A stretch of DNA of 64,000 nt from Schlesneria paludicola DSM 18645 (GCF_000255655.1 NZ_JH636435.1:2984065-3048064); one strand, 5' to 3'; shown: positions 33,938 through 43,266, numbered from the stretch's first letter. Translations and numbers: made by a program. Notes: generated by a model from the letters alone, not told the origin.

Positions 33938-36877
33938 CTACTCCAACCTGACCTGCGTTGCCCAGGCCAGTCGCACGAAGAGAACCGATGCCATCAACGT
34001 CAGAATGAGTCCGCTCGGTACCAGCACACTCATGACATCTCCCGCCAGAAACAATGTTTGCAGACTGAAGACGTAGTATCGCGGCGGTAGTAGTGCCGTC
34101 AGCAATCGCAAAGGAGCGGGCATGCTATCGATCTCGAAGATGTACCCCGACAGCAAGAACGCCGGCAGAAATCCGGCGATCAGCGCCCCCTGCCCGGCCG
34201 CAAACTGATTCTTCGCCAACGTTGAAATTAACAGCCCCAGCGCCAACGTTACCGCCAGATAGGCCGACGAAATGAGAAACAGGGCCAACACGGAACCTTT
34301 AAATGGCACGCCGAAACCAAAGACCGTCACGGTGACCGAGAGGGTCATGGCAACCAACCCCAGCAGGTAATAGGGAACGATCTTTCCGACAAGCAGGTCC
34401 AGTCGCGTCACCGGCGTCGTAAGCAGCGCTTCCATCGTCCCGCGCTCCCACTCCCGTGCGACGACGAGGGAAGGCAACAGCGTTCCAACCAGAGTCAGGA
34501 TGATTGCAACCGCCCCGGGGAGCAACGCGTAATAGCTGTTGACTTCGGGATTGAACCAGACACGAGGCTCGGTCGTAATCAAAGGAATGGCCCGAGGACG
34601 ATTGACCAGGCTCGAGAGCGAGATCGCTTCCTGTTGAATCCAGTTTGCCCACAGCATTTGAACATAACCCGCCACCAAACCTGCCGTATTGGGATCACTG
34701 CCGTCCACCAGCACTTGAACCGGCGCCGTGTCCCCGCGGCCCAGCCGCTCGCTAAAGTCGGCGGCCAATACGACAACACCATTGACTCGGCCAGAGACAA
34801 GATCCTCTTCCACCAGAGACCGATGCCGCACGACGCGCACCTGGAAATATTTCGAATCGCGAAACGATGCCAGAAAACTGTTCGCTTCGGGAGATGGCTG
34901 CTCGATCACGAGTGCAACGGGAACACGCTTCAAATCGAGCGAGACCCCAAACCCATAGACGAACAACAACACTAACGGCAAGATCCCCGCGATGAGGAAG
35001 CTACTGGGGTCACGGAGAATCTGCTGAGATTCCTTGCGAACCAGCGCCATCATCCGGCGAAGGCGCGATCCCGCCATGGGACGGTCCCCCCCTTGCTTCG
35101 GTTCTGTCGAGCGCTGCATCGTCATATTGGACGACGACTCAGGCTCGCGTCCTTCACTGCGGTCAAACTCTTCGACCAATTCAATAAAGGCATCTTCGAG
35201 CGTCGGTTCTGGCCGCTCGTCGTTGCGAACCCGTTCCTTCAGTTCATCGGGCGTTCCCTCGGCAATCACACGTCCCCGATAGACCAGGCCAATTCGATCG
35301 CAATATTCCGCTTCATCCAGGAAGTGGGTCGTCACCATGATCGTGACCCCCTTCTCAACCATCGCATTGATGTGTGACCAGAATTCGCGGCGCGTCAACG
35401 GATCGACGCCCGAGGTGGGTTCATCAAGGAACAACACCGCCGGTTCATGCATGATCGCACACGCCAGTGCAAGGCGCTGCTTGAAGCCCAGTGGCAACTC
35501 AGTCGAATTCGCATCCAGGTACGGGTCGAGATGAAAGGTCTCAATCACGCGTCGCATCGCCTGATCGCGCCGCTCGCCCGAGAGACCATACACGCCGGCG
35601 AAGAACGACAGATTCTGGCGAACGCTCAAATCGCCATACAATGAAAACTTCTGAGCCATATAGCCGATATGGCCACGGGCTTCCCCTGCTGCGGCGTACA
35701 GATCCATCCCCGTGACGTACGCGCTTCCAGAGGTCGGCCTGAGCAGTCCACACATCATTTTGAATGTGGTCGACTTCCCGGCACCATTCGGTCCGAGCAA
35801 ACCAAAAATTTCACCGCGTCCAATTTTAAAGGAAATGTTGTCGGCCGCGGTAAAGTAACCAAAGCGTTTGGTCAGGCCCTCTGCCTCCACTACAGCTTGA
35901 TTGTTTGATGGGTCCTTCGCTTCCGTCGATTCGAACAGCGCCGATTGTTCCTTCGGTGCGCCCCCTAAAAGGTCGACAAACGCATCTTCGAATCGCGGCG
36001 GCGCCGGTTTGATTTCGATGTCGGATGCTTTCAAATCGTCTGGAGTTGGCGGTGCGGCTCCTTTTCGCATCACCAGGCGTACACTGGCGCCCTGGATCAC
36101 GCCGTCGAGCACGTCACGTCGCTTCAGCGCCTGCGCCAAGAGCGTTCGTCCCCCTTTGCCTGTACCGGCCACCAGGAAACTGCGACCTGCCACTTGACTC
36201 GTCAGCTCTTTCGGATCACCCGAGTACAGCGACTTTCCCTCTGACAGCAAAATGACTTCGCTGCAGCGCTCCGCTTCATCCAAGTACGAGGTACTCCAGA
36301 CGACTCCGATCCCTTGATCAACCAGTTCGTAAACCATTTTCCACAGTTCACGCCGCGAGATCGGGTCGACGCCCACCGAGGGTTCATCCAAGAGCAATAG
36401 GTCTGGCGTTCGAATCAGGGCACAGGCCAGCCCCAACTTTTGCTTCATTCCTCCAGAAAGATCGCCGGCCAACCGCTTGGTAAATCGTTTCAAATCGGTG
36501 AACGTCAGCAGCCGATCGAACACCTCGTCGCGCTCGCGACCAATCACATTCCGCAGATCCGCATACAGCTTCAGGTTCTGCTCGACCGACAAGTCCTCAT
36601 ACAAGCCAAAACGCTGCGGCATGTAGCTGACTTTTCGCCGAATCTCGGCCAGTTGATTCGTGGGACTTGCCCCGCACACGGTGAGCTTGCCCTCGGTGGA
36701 AAGCAGCAATCCTGCGAACAACCGAATAAGAGTCGTCTTGCCGGCACCATCCGGTCCGACTAGCCCCGTCACGCGTCCGCCCTGAATCCGCGCATCAAGA
36801 TGATCAATCGCCCGTGCCGTGGTGCCCGGAAATTGCTTGGTCAGTCCTTCGGCAATGATGAGTGGGGCATCGCTCAC
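33938..36877 (-). CDS. Fused ABC-ABC-permease exporter protein (RbbA/YbhF-YbhS-like)
   Basis: This 979-residue protein joins two ATPase domains and one ABC-2 permease. Domain 1 (about 5-230) has Walker A GPDGAGKTT, LSGGMKQKLG and LLLLDEPSVGVDP. Domain 2 (about 320-545) has GPNGAGKST, an unusual signature LPLGFKQRLA, and LFLDEPTSGVDP. A permease of five or six helices occupies about 610-979. E. coli has the same join in RbbA (YhiH), while YbhF and YbhS are separate; here gene order HlyD - fused - permease - TolC favours the drug/macromolecule exporter type. The stop is 4 bases before the next gene. Confidence 0.92.
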   Translation of the reverse strand: MSDAPLIIAEGLTKQFPGTTARAIDHLDARIQGGRVTGLVGPDGAGKTTLIRLFAGLLLSTEGKLTVCGASPTNQLAEIRRKVSYMPQRFGLYEDLSVEQNLKLYADLRNVIGRERDEVFDRLLTFTDLKRFTKRLAGDLSGGMKQKLGLACALIRTPDLLLLDEPSVGVDPISRRELWKMVYELVDQGIGVVWSTSYLDEAERCSEVILLSEGKSLYSGDPKELTSQVAGRSFLVAGTGKGGRTLLAQALKRRDVLDGVIQGASVRLVMRKGAAPPTPDDLKASDIEIKPAPPRFEDAFVDLLGGAPKEQSALFESTEAKDPSNNQAVVEAEGLTKRFGYFTAADNISFKIGRGEIFGLLGPNGAGKSTTFKMMCGLLRPTSGSAYVTGMDLYAAAGEARGHIGYMAQKFSLYGDLSVRQNLSFFAGVYGLSGERRDQAMRRVIETFHLDPYLDANSTELPLGFKQRLALACAIMHEPAVLFLDEPTSGVDPLTRREFWSHINAMVEKGVTIMVTTHFLDEAEYCDRIGLVYRGRVIAEGTPDELKERVRNDERPEPTLEDAFIELVEEFDRSEGREPESSSNMTMQRSTEPKQGGDRPMAGSRLRRMMALVRKESQQILRDPSSFLIAGILPLVLLFVYGFGVSLDLKRVPVALVIEQPSPEANSFLASFRDSKYFQVRVVRHRSLVEEDLVSGRVNGVVVLAADFSERLGRGDTAPVQVLVDGSDPNTAGLVAGYVQMLWANWIQQEAISLSSLVNRPRAIPLITTEPRVWFNPEVNSYYALLPGAVAIILTLVGTLLPSLVVAREWERGTMEALLTTPVTRLDLLVGKIVPYYLLGLVAMTLSVTVTVFGFGVPFKGSVLALFLISSAYLAVTLALGLLISTLAKNQFAAGQGALIAGFLPAFLLSGYIFEIDSMPAPLRLLTALLPPRYYVFSLQTLFLAGDVMSVLVPSGLILTLMASVLFVRLAWATQVRLE

Positions 36878-36881
36878 GAGA

Positions 36882-38129
36882 CTACTTCTTCCCTGTCTGT
36901 TTCGATCCGAAACGCTCGCGTAACGTATCTCGCACGCGTTCGAAGAACGTCCGTTGTCGAGGCGCGGGAAGTTCGACGCGCACCGTCACGGGCATTCCCT
37001 GACGAAGCCCCCCGTCGGGATTTTCGACAACCACTCGCAATCGATAAACGAGATCCGTCCGTCGTTCTCGTGTTTCCACAGATTTCGGAGTGAACTCGGC
37101 CGTGGGAGAGATAAACCCGATCTTGCCTGTGTACGGATGGTCCGGTGCAGAATCGGTGATGACCTGCGCGGGCATTTCGGGCTTGATCAGCCCGAGATCA
37201 CGTTCGTTCACGTAGGTCCGAACCCAGACGGGGGACGTGAGCGTCAGGGCCAACACGGTTTCGCCGGGCTGCAGGATCGCACCGCGTTCTCGCGCGCGTG
37301 TCAGAATCGTGCCATCGTTTGGAGCAATCAGGTCTGCGTCTGCCAGACGACGTTCACTTTGAATGATCATCGCATCCTGTTCCGCTAGAAAGGCCTTCGC
37401 CATGTCGATGTCTTCCTGCCGTGGCCCAATCTCGACCAACCGCTGCGATTCCTTTGCCGCTTTCAGTTGTGCTTCCGCTGAGTCCAATGCCGATTGGTAC
37501 CGATCAAATTCCTGGCGGGACACGCCCCCTTTACTGACGAGAGATTCGGCGCGGTGATAGTCTTCTTTCGCCTTCGTCACCGCGGCCTCGCGATCCTCGG
37601 TTTGGGCTCGGGCCTGAGCGATCTCTTCCGGCCGCGATCCATGTTCAAGCTTCGCCACATTCGCCGCCTGATTGTCGCGTCGGGCCCGCAGGATTCGCAG
37701 TTCGTCATTGAAATACCGCTTATCAAGCGTCGCGAGAACGTCATGAGCCTTCACCGCATCGCCTTCATCGACCGCAAGCGTTTCGATTCGCCCCTCAACC
37801 TTAAACGCGAGATTGACCTGTCGAACGTCGATGTTTCCCATCAATTCCAGATTTGTTTCATCGACCTCTTTTTGCAGCCAGTAGAGCGACGCGAACAATC
37901 CCGCTCCGATCACAACCAGCATCAGAAGAACAACCCAGGTCCTTCTGCGCGACGAGGGTTTTGCAACGAGAGGTGCTTTCGGATTGTCACGCTTGGGGGA
38001 TTGAGAGTCCGTTGAAGTCTTGAGCGGCTCCTTCGGGAGCGTCCCTCCTTTCACCGAATCCTCATTTGACGGATTTCCGTTCGGTTGGCTATTCGTTGTC
38101 CGATCACGGGAGGGGTCAGACTGAGGCAT
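36882..38129 (-). CDS. HlyD-type membrane fusion protein (periplasmic adaptor)
   Basis: The 415-residue protein has a polar cytoplasmic N-terminus (about 1-58), one membrane helix (VVLLMLVVIGAGLFASLYWL), then a barrel-sandwich domain with ADIDVRQ-like strand NIDVRQVNLAFKVEGRI. A coiled-coil hairpin of 100 residues follows, then a second sandwich half DLIAPNDGTILTRARERGAI. It links the inner-membrane exporter to the outer-membrane channel. It is the first gene of the operon, four bases before the fused ATPase-permease. Similarity is to YbhG/YhiI-like adaptors. Confidence 0.92.
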   Translation of the reverse strand: MPQSDPSRDRTTNSQPNGNPSNEDSVKGGTLPKEPLKTSTDSQSPKRDNPKAPLVAKPSSRRRTWVVLLMLVVIGAGLFASLYWLQKEVDETNLELMGNIDVRQVNLAFKVEGRIETLAVDEGDAVKAHDVLATLDKRYFNDELRILRARRDNQAANVAKLEHGSRPEEIAQARAQTEDREAAVTKAKEDYHRAESLVSKGGVSRQEFDRYQSALDSAEAQLKAAKESQRLVEIGPRQEDIDMAKAFLAEQDAMIIQSERRLADADLIAPNDGTILTRARERGAILQPGETVLALTLTSPVWVRTYVNERDLGLIKPEMPAQVITDSAPDHPYTGKIGFISPTAEFTPKSVETRERRTDLVYRLRVVVENPDGGLRQGMPVTVRVELPAPRQRTFFERVRDTLRERFGSKQTGKK

Positions 38130-38657
38130 CGAGGAATTCTCCGACTTGATTCATCACTTCCGCTGGATCAAGCGTCGGCGATCATGAAACAATGACGAAT
38201 CGCATTTGTTGATTGCAAACCTTCGCAGATGCTCGAGACAGTCGCAAACGTCATTCCTTCTGAATTTATCAGAACAGTCCAGTTGCGCTGTCGGTCCCAC
38301 ACAAAACCAAATGCGTCTGGCGAGCAGCCTGTTGAAGTAACGGGGACTGGCTCCGGCCAGACTAAAAAACGCCATGACATTGTGAACGCCAGGGTGGCTG
38401 CCCCCTGACTTCACCAGGCTGCAAAAGAAAAGGGGCCCATACAAAAAATCGTGCTCCCTCTTCGCTCATCGCAAATAGACAATCTGCCTGACAGACGATG
38501 ACGCTAGAATGTGGGACCGCTCATTCGTTGGATAAGGCGGAGTCGCGTGGCCTGCGGACCTACAACGCAACTTCGACGCGCTCTGCCCATTTTCGGTTGT
38601 CGACGGATTTCAATCGATGCAGTGAGTTGGATCAGCCATTCGTGAGGAGTCGCGAGC
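38130..38657. other. Intergenic region with MITE-like copy B
   Basis: About 530 bases between the HlyD start and the 93-residue gene. No credible frame. It contains the element at 38325-38421 and presumably the efflux operon promoter. Confidence 0.5.
38325..38421 (+). repeat. MITE-like inverted-repeat element, copy B (most complete)
   Basis: It starts CAGCCTGTTGAAGTAACGGGG and ends in the reverse complement of CAGCCTGGTGAAGTCAGGGGG, giving 21-base terminal inverted repeats with four mismatches. Interior GCCATGACA with GAACGCCAGGG matches the minus strand of copy A. No coding capacity. Confidence 0.65.
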
Positions 38658-38939
38658 ATGGGGAAAGATGGTGTCGGTGGCCGCTCGGTAATCGGTGGCT
38701 ACACAATGGCGGCCGCGATGGCCTTTGCTGTGACAAATCTTTCGGGATGCGTGATCGTCCAGAACAAGTATTCCCTGTTCGACTTTGACAGGCTTTCTGA
38801 ATACCCAGGCGAAACATCAAACGCCTGGCGCGTTGTCGTGATCCTGCTCCTCGCTGTCGCGTTGATCGGAGTCGGGATCGGTGTCGCCTATCTCGTCCAA
38901 CAGTGGCGAGCTCGACACAACCGCAACCGTGAGCCGTGA
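38658..38939 (+). CDS. Small membrane lipoprotein, 93 residues
   Basis: The protein has a first hydrophobic stretch ending in LSGC at about residues 28-31, which looks like a lipobox, and a second helix at about 58-80 (VVVILLLAVALIGVGIGVAY) followed by basic residues. GAGGAGTCGCGAGC gives a good ribosome site for ATG 38658. No family is recognised. A protein with both a lipobox and a membrane helix is odd, so the first segment may be a transmembrane segment instead. Confidence 0.6.
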   Translation: MGKDGVGGRSVIGGYTMAAAMAFAVTNLSGCVIVQNKYSLFDFDRLSEYPGETSNAWRVVVILLLAVALIGVGIGVAYLVQQWRARHNRNREP

Positions 38940-39031
38940 GAAGCCCAGACGAATTTCATTTTCCGATGAGACTTCTCATCGAGTTCTGACAATTCCATCG
39001 CTACGGATGCCCTGAGCGGCAACGTGGCATT

Positions 39032-40279
39032 TTAACCGCCCAACTCTTGTACAAGGATGCGCAGGAACGGTTCCACGTCCGTGACGAGGCCAATTGTCTG
39101 AAAGGTGCCGCGGTCGGCCAGTTTGGTCACGGTGGCGGGATTGATGTCGACACACACCGTTTTGACCCAGGCGGGCAGCATGTTTCCCACGGCAATGCTG
39201 TGCAGCGTCGTCGCGATCATCAGGCAGAACGTCACCCCTTGCACCAGCTCTCGCATCCGGGTTTGCGCCACGAGCGAATCGGTGATCACATCCGGCAAAG
39301 GACCATCATCACGAATGCTGCCCGCGAGTACATACGGGACGTTGTTGACGATGCAGTCGTGCATGATGCCATTGTTGAGCACCTTTTGCTCGACCGCCTG
39401 ACGAATGCTGCCAATGCGGCGAATCCGGTTGATTGTACGCAGATGATGCTCGTGCCCTTCTTCGCTGCCACCACCGCTTTCCATCGAGATGCCCAGACTG
39501 GTCCCGTAAAAGGACTGCTCGATGTCATGCGTTGCCAGGGCGTTTCCCGCGAACAACACGTCAACATATCCGCGTCGAATCAGCCAACTCAGTAGTTCAC
39601 GACTGCCGGTATGGACGACGGCTGGCCCCGCCACGACCAGGATGCGGCCATTGCCTTCGGCCGCCCGGCGCATCGCTTCGGCAATTTCACGAACCGTCAG
39701 GTTCTTGGGTTTTTCACTCGAAACGGTGCTGTTCATGAAACCAAACGAATGTCCGCCCTCACGATCCCGTCCCACGGGGAACACGCGAGTGCCGATGCGA
39801 CCGATGATGATCGGATCACCTGGCTTCACATCGGCCATCGCGACACACCAGGCGCGGTTTTGAGTGCGATCGACGGCGATCCCGCAATCCATCTCCTGGC
39901 GTTCCACCTTGATCCAGTGTCCGCCAAGTCGAATTTCGGTCGGTTCATTCGTCGTCGCGTAAAACCCTTCGGGGAACGCGCCCTCGATGTCCGCCAGCTC
40001 AATCCGGACGTCCTGGTGCTGGACCGGCATCGCTCCATGTTGTCCAATCGCCGTCAAAATCCGCTCGAGAATTTCTTCGGTCGGTGCGGAAACCGTCAGG
40101 CGGACGTAACTGGGATCGCGACGCGCGTGTCCAATACGAATCTCTTGACTGCGATAATCCCCTCCAAGCCCCGTGATTTCGTCCAGAACTTTGGGTAACA
40201 GCAGGCTGTCAATGATATGCCCGGCCAGTTCGACATCTTCGGTGAATCCGGGGGCGTGCGATGAGCCGTTCATCTTCAT
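39032..40279 (-). CDS. LOR/SDH-domain protein (TIGR00300 family)
   Basis: The 415-residue protein matches the TIGR00300/LOR-SDH type as I recognise it: TEDVELAGHIIDSLLLPKVL and GDPSYVRL-like N-terminus, a middle domain, and a nucleotide-binding-like second half with VVAGPAVVHTGSRELLSWLI, VLFAGNALATHDIEQSFYGT and SLGISMESGG. Related domains occur in archaeal ornithine cyclodeaminase and in the C-terminus of cyanobacterial arginine-guanidine-removing proteins, so an ornithine or lysine-related reaction with NAD is possible. Single gene. The activity is not decided by sequence. Confidence 0.8.
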   Translation of the reverse strand: MKMNGSSHAPGFTEDVELAGHIIDSLLLPKVLDEITGLGGDYRSQEIRIGHARRDPSYVRLTVSAPTEEILERILTAIGQHGAMPVQHQDVRIELADIEGAFPEGFYATTNEPTEIRLGGHWIKVERQEMDCGIAVDRTQNRAWCVAMADVKPGDPIIIGRIGTRVFPVGRDREGGHSFGFMNSTVSSEKPKNLTVREIAEAMRRAAEGNGRILVVAGPAVVHTGSRELLSWLIRRGYVDVLFAGNALATHDIEQSFYGTSLGISMESGGGSEEGHEHHLRTINRIRRIGSIRQAVEQKVLNNGIMHDCIVNNVPYVLAGSIRDDGPLPDVITDSLVAQTRMRELVQGVTFCLMIATTLHSIAVGNMLPAWVKTVCVDINPATVTKLADRGTFQTIGLVTDVEPFLRILVQELGG

Positions 40280-40405
40280 TCCTTCGGAAGAATACCGCAG
40301 TCGAGATTTTACAACGAATTGAAATCACACTCGCATTGCAATGATATCCGGCTCGACAAGTTCGATGACGTCTCGCATCGCCGCTCTGAACCTTTTCGAC
40401 ATGTT

Positions 40406-41269
40406 TCAGGTCGAACTCGACGCGGAAATCGACAGGGATTGAACTCGCAGGTCCAGCCAGTCGATCGTCTTTTGAATGGTTTCACGCCAATCCGGCTCGA
40501 AAAACAGTTCGTGGAAATGGTCTTCCAACACGATCATCGATTTTTCTTGCGACCGGATTCGCAACCACCAGTCCGCCATCGCATCGGGATCGGTCGTACG
40601 ATCGAGCGTCCCCTGCAGCGCCAGCACAGGCAGACTGACATTTTCGGCGTGCGCCTGTGCGGCGGACATCGCGTCGCGCATCGCAAAGTACCAACTCGCG
40701 GTAACCGTCTTATTGATGTACGGATCATTGCGCCGCAGGGTGGAAAACTCGGGATCATGCGTCATATTGCGCGGATCAATGCCATTGGAAAATCGAGCCG
40801 TCGGAACGACTCGTACCAGCAGCGTCCCCAGCATCAGAGTGACCGGGTTCACTCGCAATTTCAGACCGAGAAGTGGCGACGACAGTATGAGCGACGACGG
40901 AGCGATCAACTGAGATTGCGCCGTACGGGCGGCAATCAGTCCTCCCATGCTGTGCCCCAGTAAAACCGTCCGTCCGGTATTCAGTTCCATCTGCGTCCAA
41001 ACATGCGCGATGTCGTCGACATACTCGTGAAATGATCGAACGTGCGTGCGGATTCCCGTCGATCGCCCATGACCACGCAGATCCGCGATAATCATGCGCC
41101 AGCCGCGATCGGCCAGGACCTGGGCAAGATGTTCGTGCCGCCCCCCATGCTCTCCCAGACCATGCACCCAATACAGGGTGCGTGCCGGGTCGAACTTCTT
41201 GGGATGATAAGTGCGCACGAAAAGCTCGATGCCATCCGGCGTGTGTATGGTCTGCGTTTCCAACCGCAT
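40406..41269 (-). CDS. Alpha/beta hydrolase, monoacylglycerol-lipase-like
   Basis: The 287-residue protein has HG near the N-terminus (VHGLGEHGGRHEHLA), the nucleophile elbow LGHSMGG near residue 105, candidate Asp in LQGTLDRTTDP and His in LEDHFHELFFEPD. This is the monoglyceride lipase/lysophospholipase pattern; no signal peptide is present. Its ATG shares one base with the ppk2 stop (TGATG), so the two genes are translationally coupled. Why a lipase should be coupled to polyphosphate metabolism is not evident. Confidence 0.88.
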   Translation of the reverse strand: MRLETQTIHTPDGIELFVRTYHPKKFDPARTLYWVHGLGEHGGRHEHLAQVLADRGWRMIIADLRGHGRSTGIRTHVRSFHEYVDDIAHVWTQMELNTGRTVLLGHSMGGLIAARTAQSQLIAPSSLILSSPLLGLKLRVNPVTLMLGTLLVRVVPTARFSNGIDPRNMTHDPEFSTLRRNDPYINKTVTASWYFAMRDAMSAAQAHAENVSLPVLALQGTLDRTTDPDAMADWWLRIRSQEKSMIVLEDHFHELFFEPDWRETIQKTIDWLDLRVQSLSISASSST

Positions 41270-42171
41270 CAATCGACTTCCGCTTCCAGTTTCGCCTTGC
41301 ATTCCACGAGGGCATTATGCTGCGAAGGTGTCAGAACAGGAGACTTCAGGTCCAGTTTTTGAATGGAGTTCGCCAGAATCTGCGCCACCAGCAGTCGAGC
41401 CGTTGCCTTGTCGTCGGCCGGGATCACAAACCAAGGTGCAAACTTGGTACTCGTCGCACTTAACATCTCTTCATACGCCGACATATATTCGTCCCAGTGA
41501 GCTCTTTCGACCAAATCACCGGGCGAGAACTTCCAGTTCTTCTTGGGATCATTAATTCGATCAAGAAATCGCCGCTTCTGTTCTTGCTTGGACACGTGGA
41601 GAAAGAACTTGATCACCTGCGTCCCGTTTCGGACAAGATGCCGCTCAAACTGATTGATCACTTTGTAGCGTGCCTTCCAAAACGACTTCTTCGCCGGATT
41701 TGCGCCGGGAATCTGCTGCTTGGCGAGCAGTTCGGGGTGGACTTTTACGATCAAGACTTCTTCATAGTACGAGCGATTGAAGATGCCGATCTCTCCGCGA
41801 GCGGGCAGCGCCTTGCTGCAACGCCACAGAAAATCGTGGTTCAATTCTTCGGTTGATGGTTGTTTAAAACTGACGACCTTCACGCCTTGCGGATTCACAC
41901 CCGTCATGACATGTTCGATCGTGCCGTCTTTCCCTGCCGCATCCATCGCTTGCAGAACCATCAGCACCGACCAGGAATTCGCCGAGTACAACAATTCCTG
42001 TGAAGCGGCCAACTGATGCACATCTTCTGTGAGCAACCTACGTGCTTCGTGATGTCGGCTTATTGTGACTTCGTCAGATCCACTCTCCCAACTCGTCGGC
42101 AGATCCTTCAACTTGATCTTCTTGCCGCTCGCCACGCGGCACATCTCAACAACGTCGGAAAGATTCAACAT
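41269..42171 (-). CDS. ppk2: Polyphosphate kinase 2 family protein
   Basis: This 300-residue protein carries PPK2 motifs: Walker A-like LQAMDAAGKDGTIEHVM (near 72-88), lid segment FNRSYYEEVLIVKVHP, and KFFLHVSKQEQKRRF with DDPKKNWKFS-type DPKKNWKF. PPK2 uses polyphosphate to phosphorylate nucleoside mono- or diphosphates, in the cytoplasm. Its length and single domain fit class I or III. It is coupled to the lipase-like gene downstream. With ppx and ppk1 at 47-51 kb it makes a local polyphosphate group. Confidence 0.93.
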   Translation of the reverse strand: MLNLSDVVEMCRVASGKKIKLKDLPTSWESGSDEVTISRHHEARRLLTEDVHQLAASQELLYSANSWSVLMVLQAMDAAGKDGTIEHVMTGVNPQGVKVVSFKQPSTEELNHDFLWRCSKALPARGEIGIFNRSYYEEVLIVKVHPELLAKQQIPGANPAKKSFWKARYKVINQFERHLVRNGTQVIKFFLHVSKQEQKRRFLDRINDPKKNWKFSPGDLVERAHWDEYMSAYEEMLSATSTKFAPWFVIPADDKATARLLVAQILANSIQKLDLKSPVLTPSQHNALVECKAKLEAEVD

Positions 42172-42249
42172 GGCGTACCACTCCGGACTGAACGTTTCAC
42201 CCTGCGCAATTCGTAACTCAGCAGCGTCAGATGTAAATTAGCAATTTCC

Positions 42250-42266
42250 TGCACCGAACGCGCCAC
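42250..42266 (-). promoter_or_regulatory. Possible sigma-54-like promoter upstream of ppk2
   Basis: On the minus strand TGGCGCGTTCGGTGCA has GG and GC 10 bases apart, about 80 bases before the ppk2 start. The match is weaker than for csrA and would occur by chance in a sequence this size. Confidence 0.25.
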
Positions 42267-42781
42267 GACGAACCCACGACAGGATCTCGAACAGATCGAT
42301 TGAAAGCCCGGGCCGCATCGCGCATCGAACTGACCGAATTCGCCGCGAATCACGGTTGTGGTGATGGAAACGACGGCGTCGAGCTGACTTCGCCGCCAGA
42401 GGGATCAAAAAGACCCAACCCATCAATCGATTCGAATTCAAAAAACCATCTGTCATCTCGATGAGTCCATCATCGCGCCCTCATTGTCACCAGACAGAGC
42501 CCCCATCCGAAGCGACAATTGGCGATCGACACCCGATCCAGGCGTTACATTCGCGCTGATCGCGCCTCGAACATCTTGGCTGAAAGACTTCGAGTGTCAT
42601 CATTCGAAGCTGACCCCAATCGTAAAGATTACATTCCATCATCGAGCCAATTCGATGGTGGATGGCAGGGATTACAAATGAGACCGGCGGATCTGGCCGC
42701 TCAAGGCCGTTTGCATGGCTTACACGGCAAATAGTGCCGTAAAAACGGAGTTTCGAACATCTCTTGACAGGAATTCTGGGA

Positions 42782-42798
42782 TTGGCACGCGCCCTGCA
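42782..42798 (+). promoter_or_regulatory. Sigma-54-like promoter upstream of csrA
   Basis: TTGGCACGCGCCCTGCA places GG at 42784-42785 and GC at 42796-42797, exactly 10 bases apart, with TTGGCACG a full match to the -24 element. Predicted start near 42809, about 80 bases before the csrA ATG. Confidence 0.55.
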
Positions 42799-42890
42799 AT
42801 ATCACTTCACCATCGAACGACGCGATCGCAAAGTGCGGTCAGTCGCAATCGACGGATGGATGTAAAACCACAAGAACCGGAGAAGACGCC

Positions 42891-43130
42891 ATGTTGGTAC
42901 TGACGCGAAAACGAGACGAAGAAATCAAGATTGGCTCGAACATTGTCATCCGAGTGATCAAGACAGGTGCAGGAAGCGTCAAGATTGGGATCGACGCCCC
43001 TCCTTCAGTCCGAGTGATGCGTGGCGAACTCGCGACACTTGATGTGCCACAAACGCAAGAAATCACGATTGACCTGATGGATGGAGAACTCGACGAGTGC
43101 CTGGTCGAATCGCTGATGTTCCAACACTGA
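42891..43130 (+). CDS. csrA: Carbon storage regulator / translational repressor
   Basis: The 79-residue protein matches CsrA throughout: MLVLTRKRDEEIKIGSNI, VKIGIDAP and the RVMRGEL segment in place of the more usual VHREEI, with a longer acidic C-terminus. CsrA binds GGA motifs in mRNA leaders. ATG 42891 follows GGAGAAGACGCC, so the start is fixed. The leader also carries ACGGATGGATG, a likely self-binding site. A sigma-54-like promoter lies about 95 bases upstream. It is followed by the protease gene 136 bases on. Altered residues around the central RE motif may change RNA affinity. Confidence 0.95.
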   Translation: MLVLTRKRDEEIKIGSNIVIRVIKTGAGSVKIGIDAPPSVRVMRGELATLDVPQTQEITIDLMDGELDECLVESLMFQH

Positions 43131-43266
43131 TTCGATGAAGCCACTTCGATGAACCGACGGTTCGGATGAGATGGAACTCGAAAGTCCAATGACTCAGCCG
43201 CATCGGAAAATGAGAGAGAAACAGGAAGACATGACTTTGGACTCAATATTGGAAGGAACCCGATTC

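Larger units (their letters stand above)
42172..42890. other. Divergent promoter region between ppk2 and csrA
   Basis: About 720 bases with no credible gene. It holds sigma-54-like sites at 42250-42266 (minus) and 42782-42798 (plus) and a short hairpin ACGGCA/TGCCGT at 42724-42740. Confidence 0.55.
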
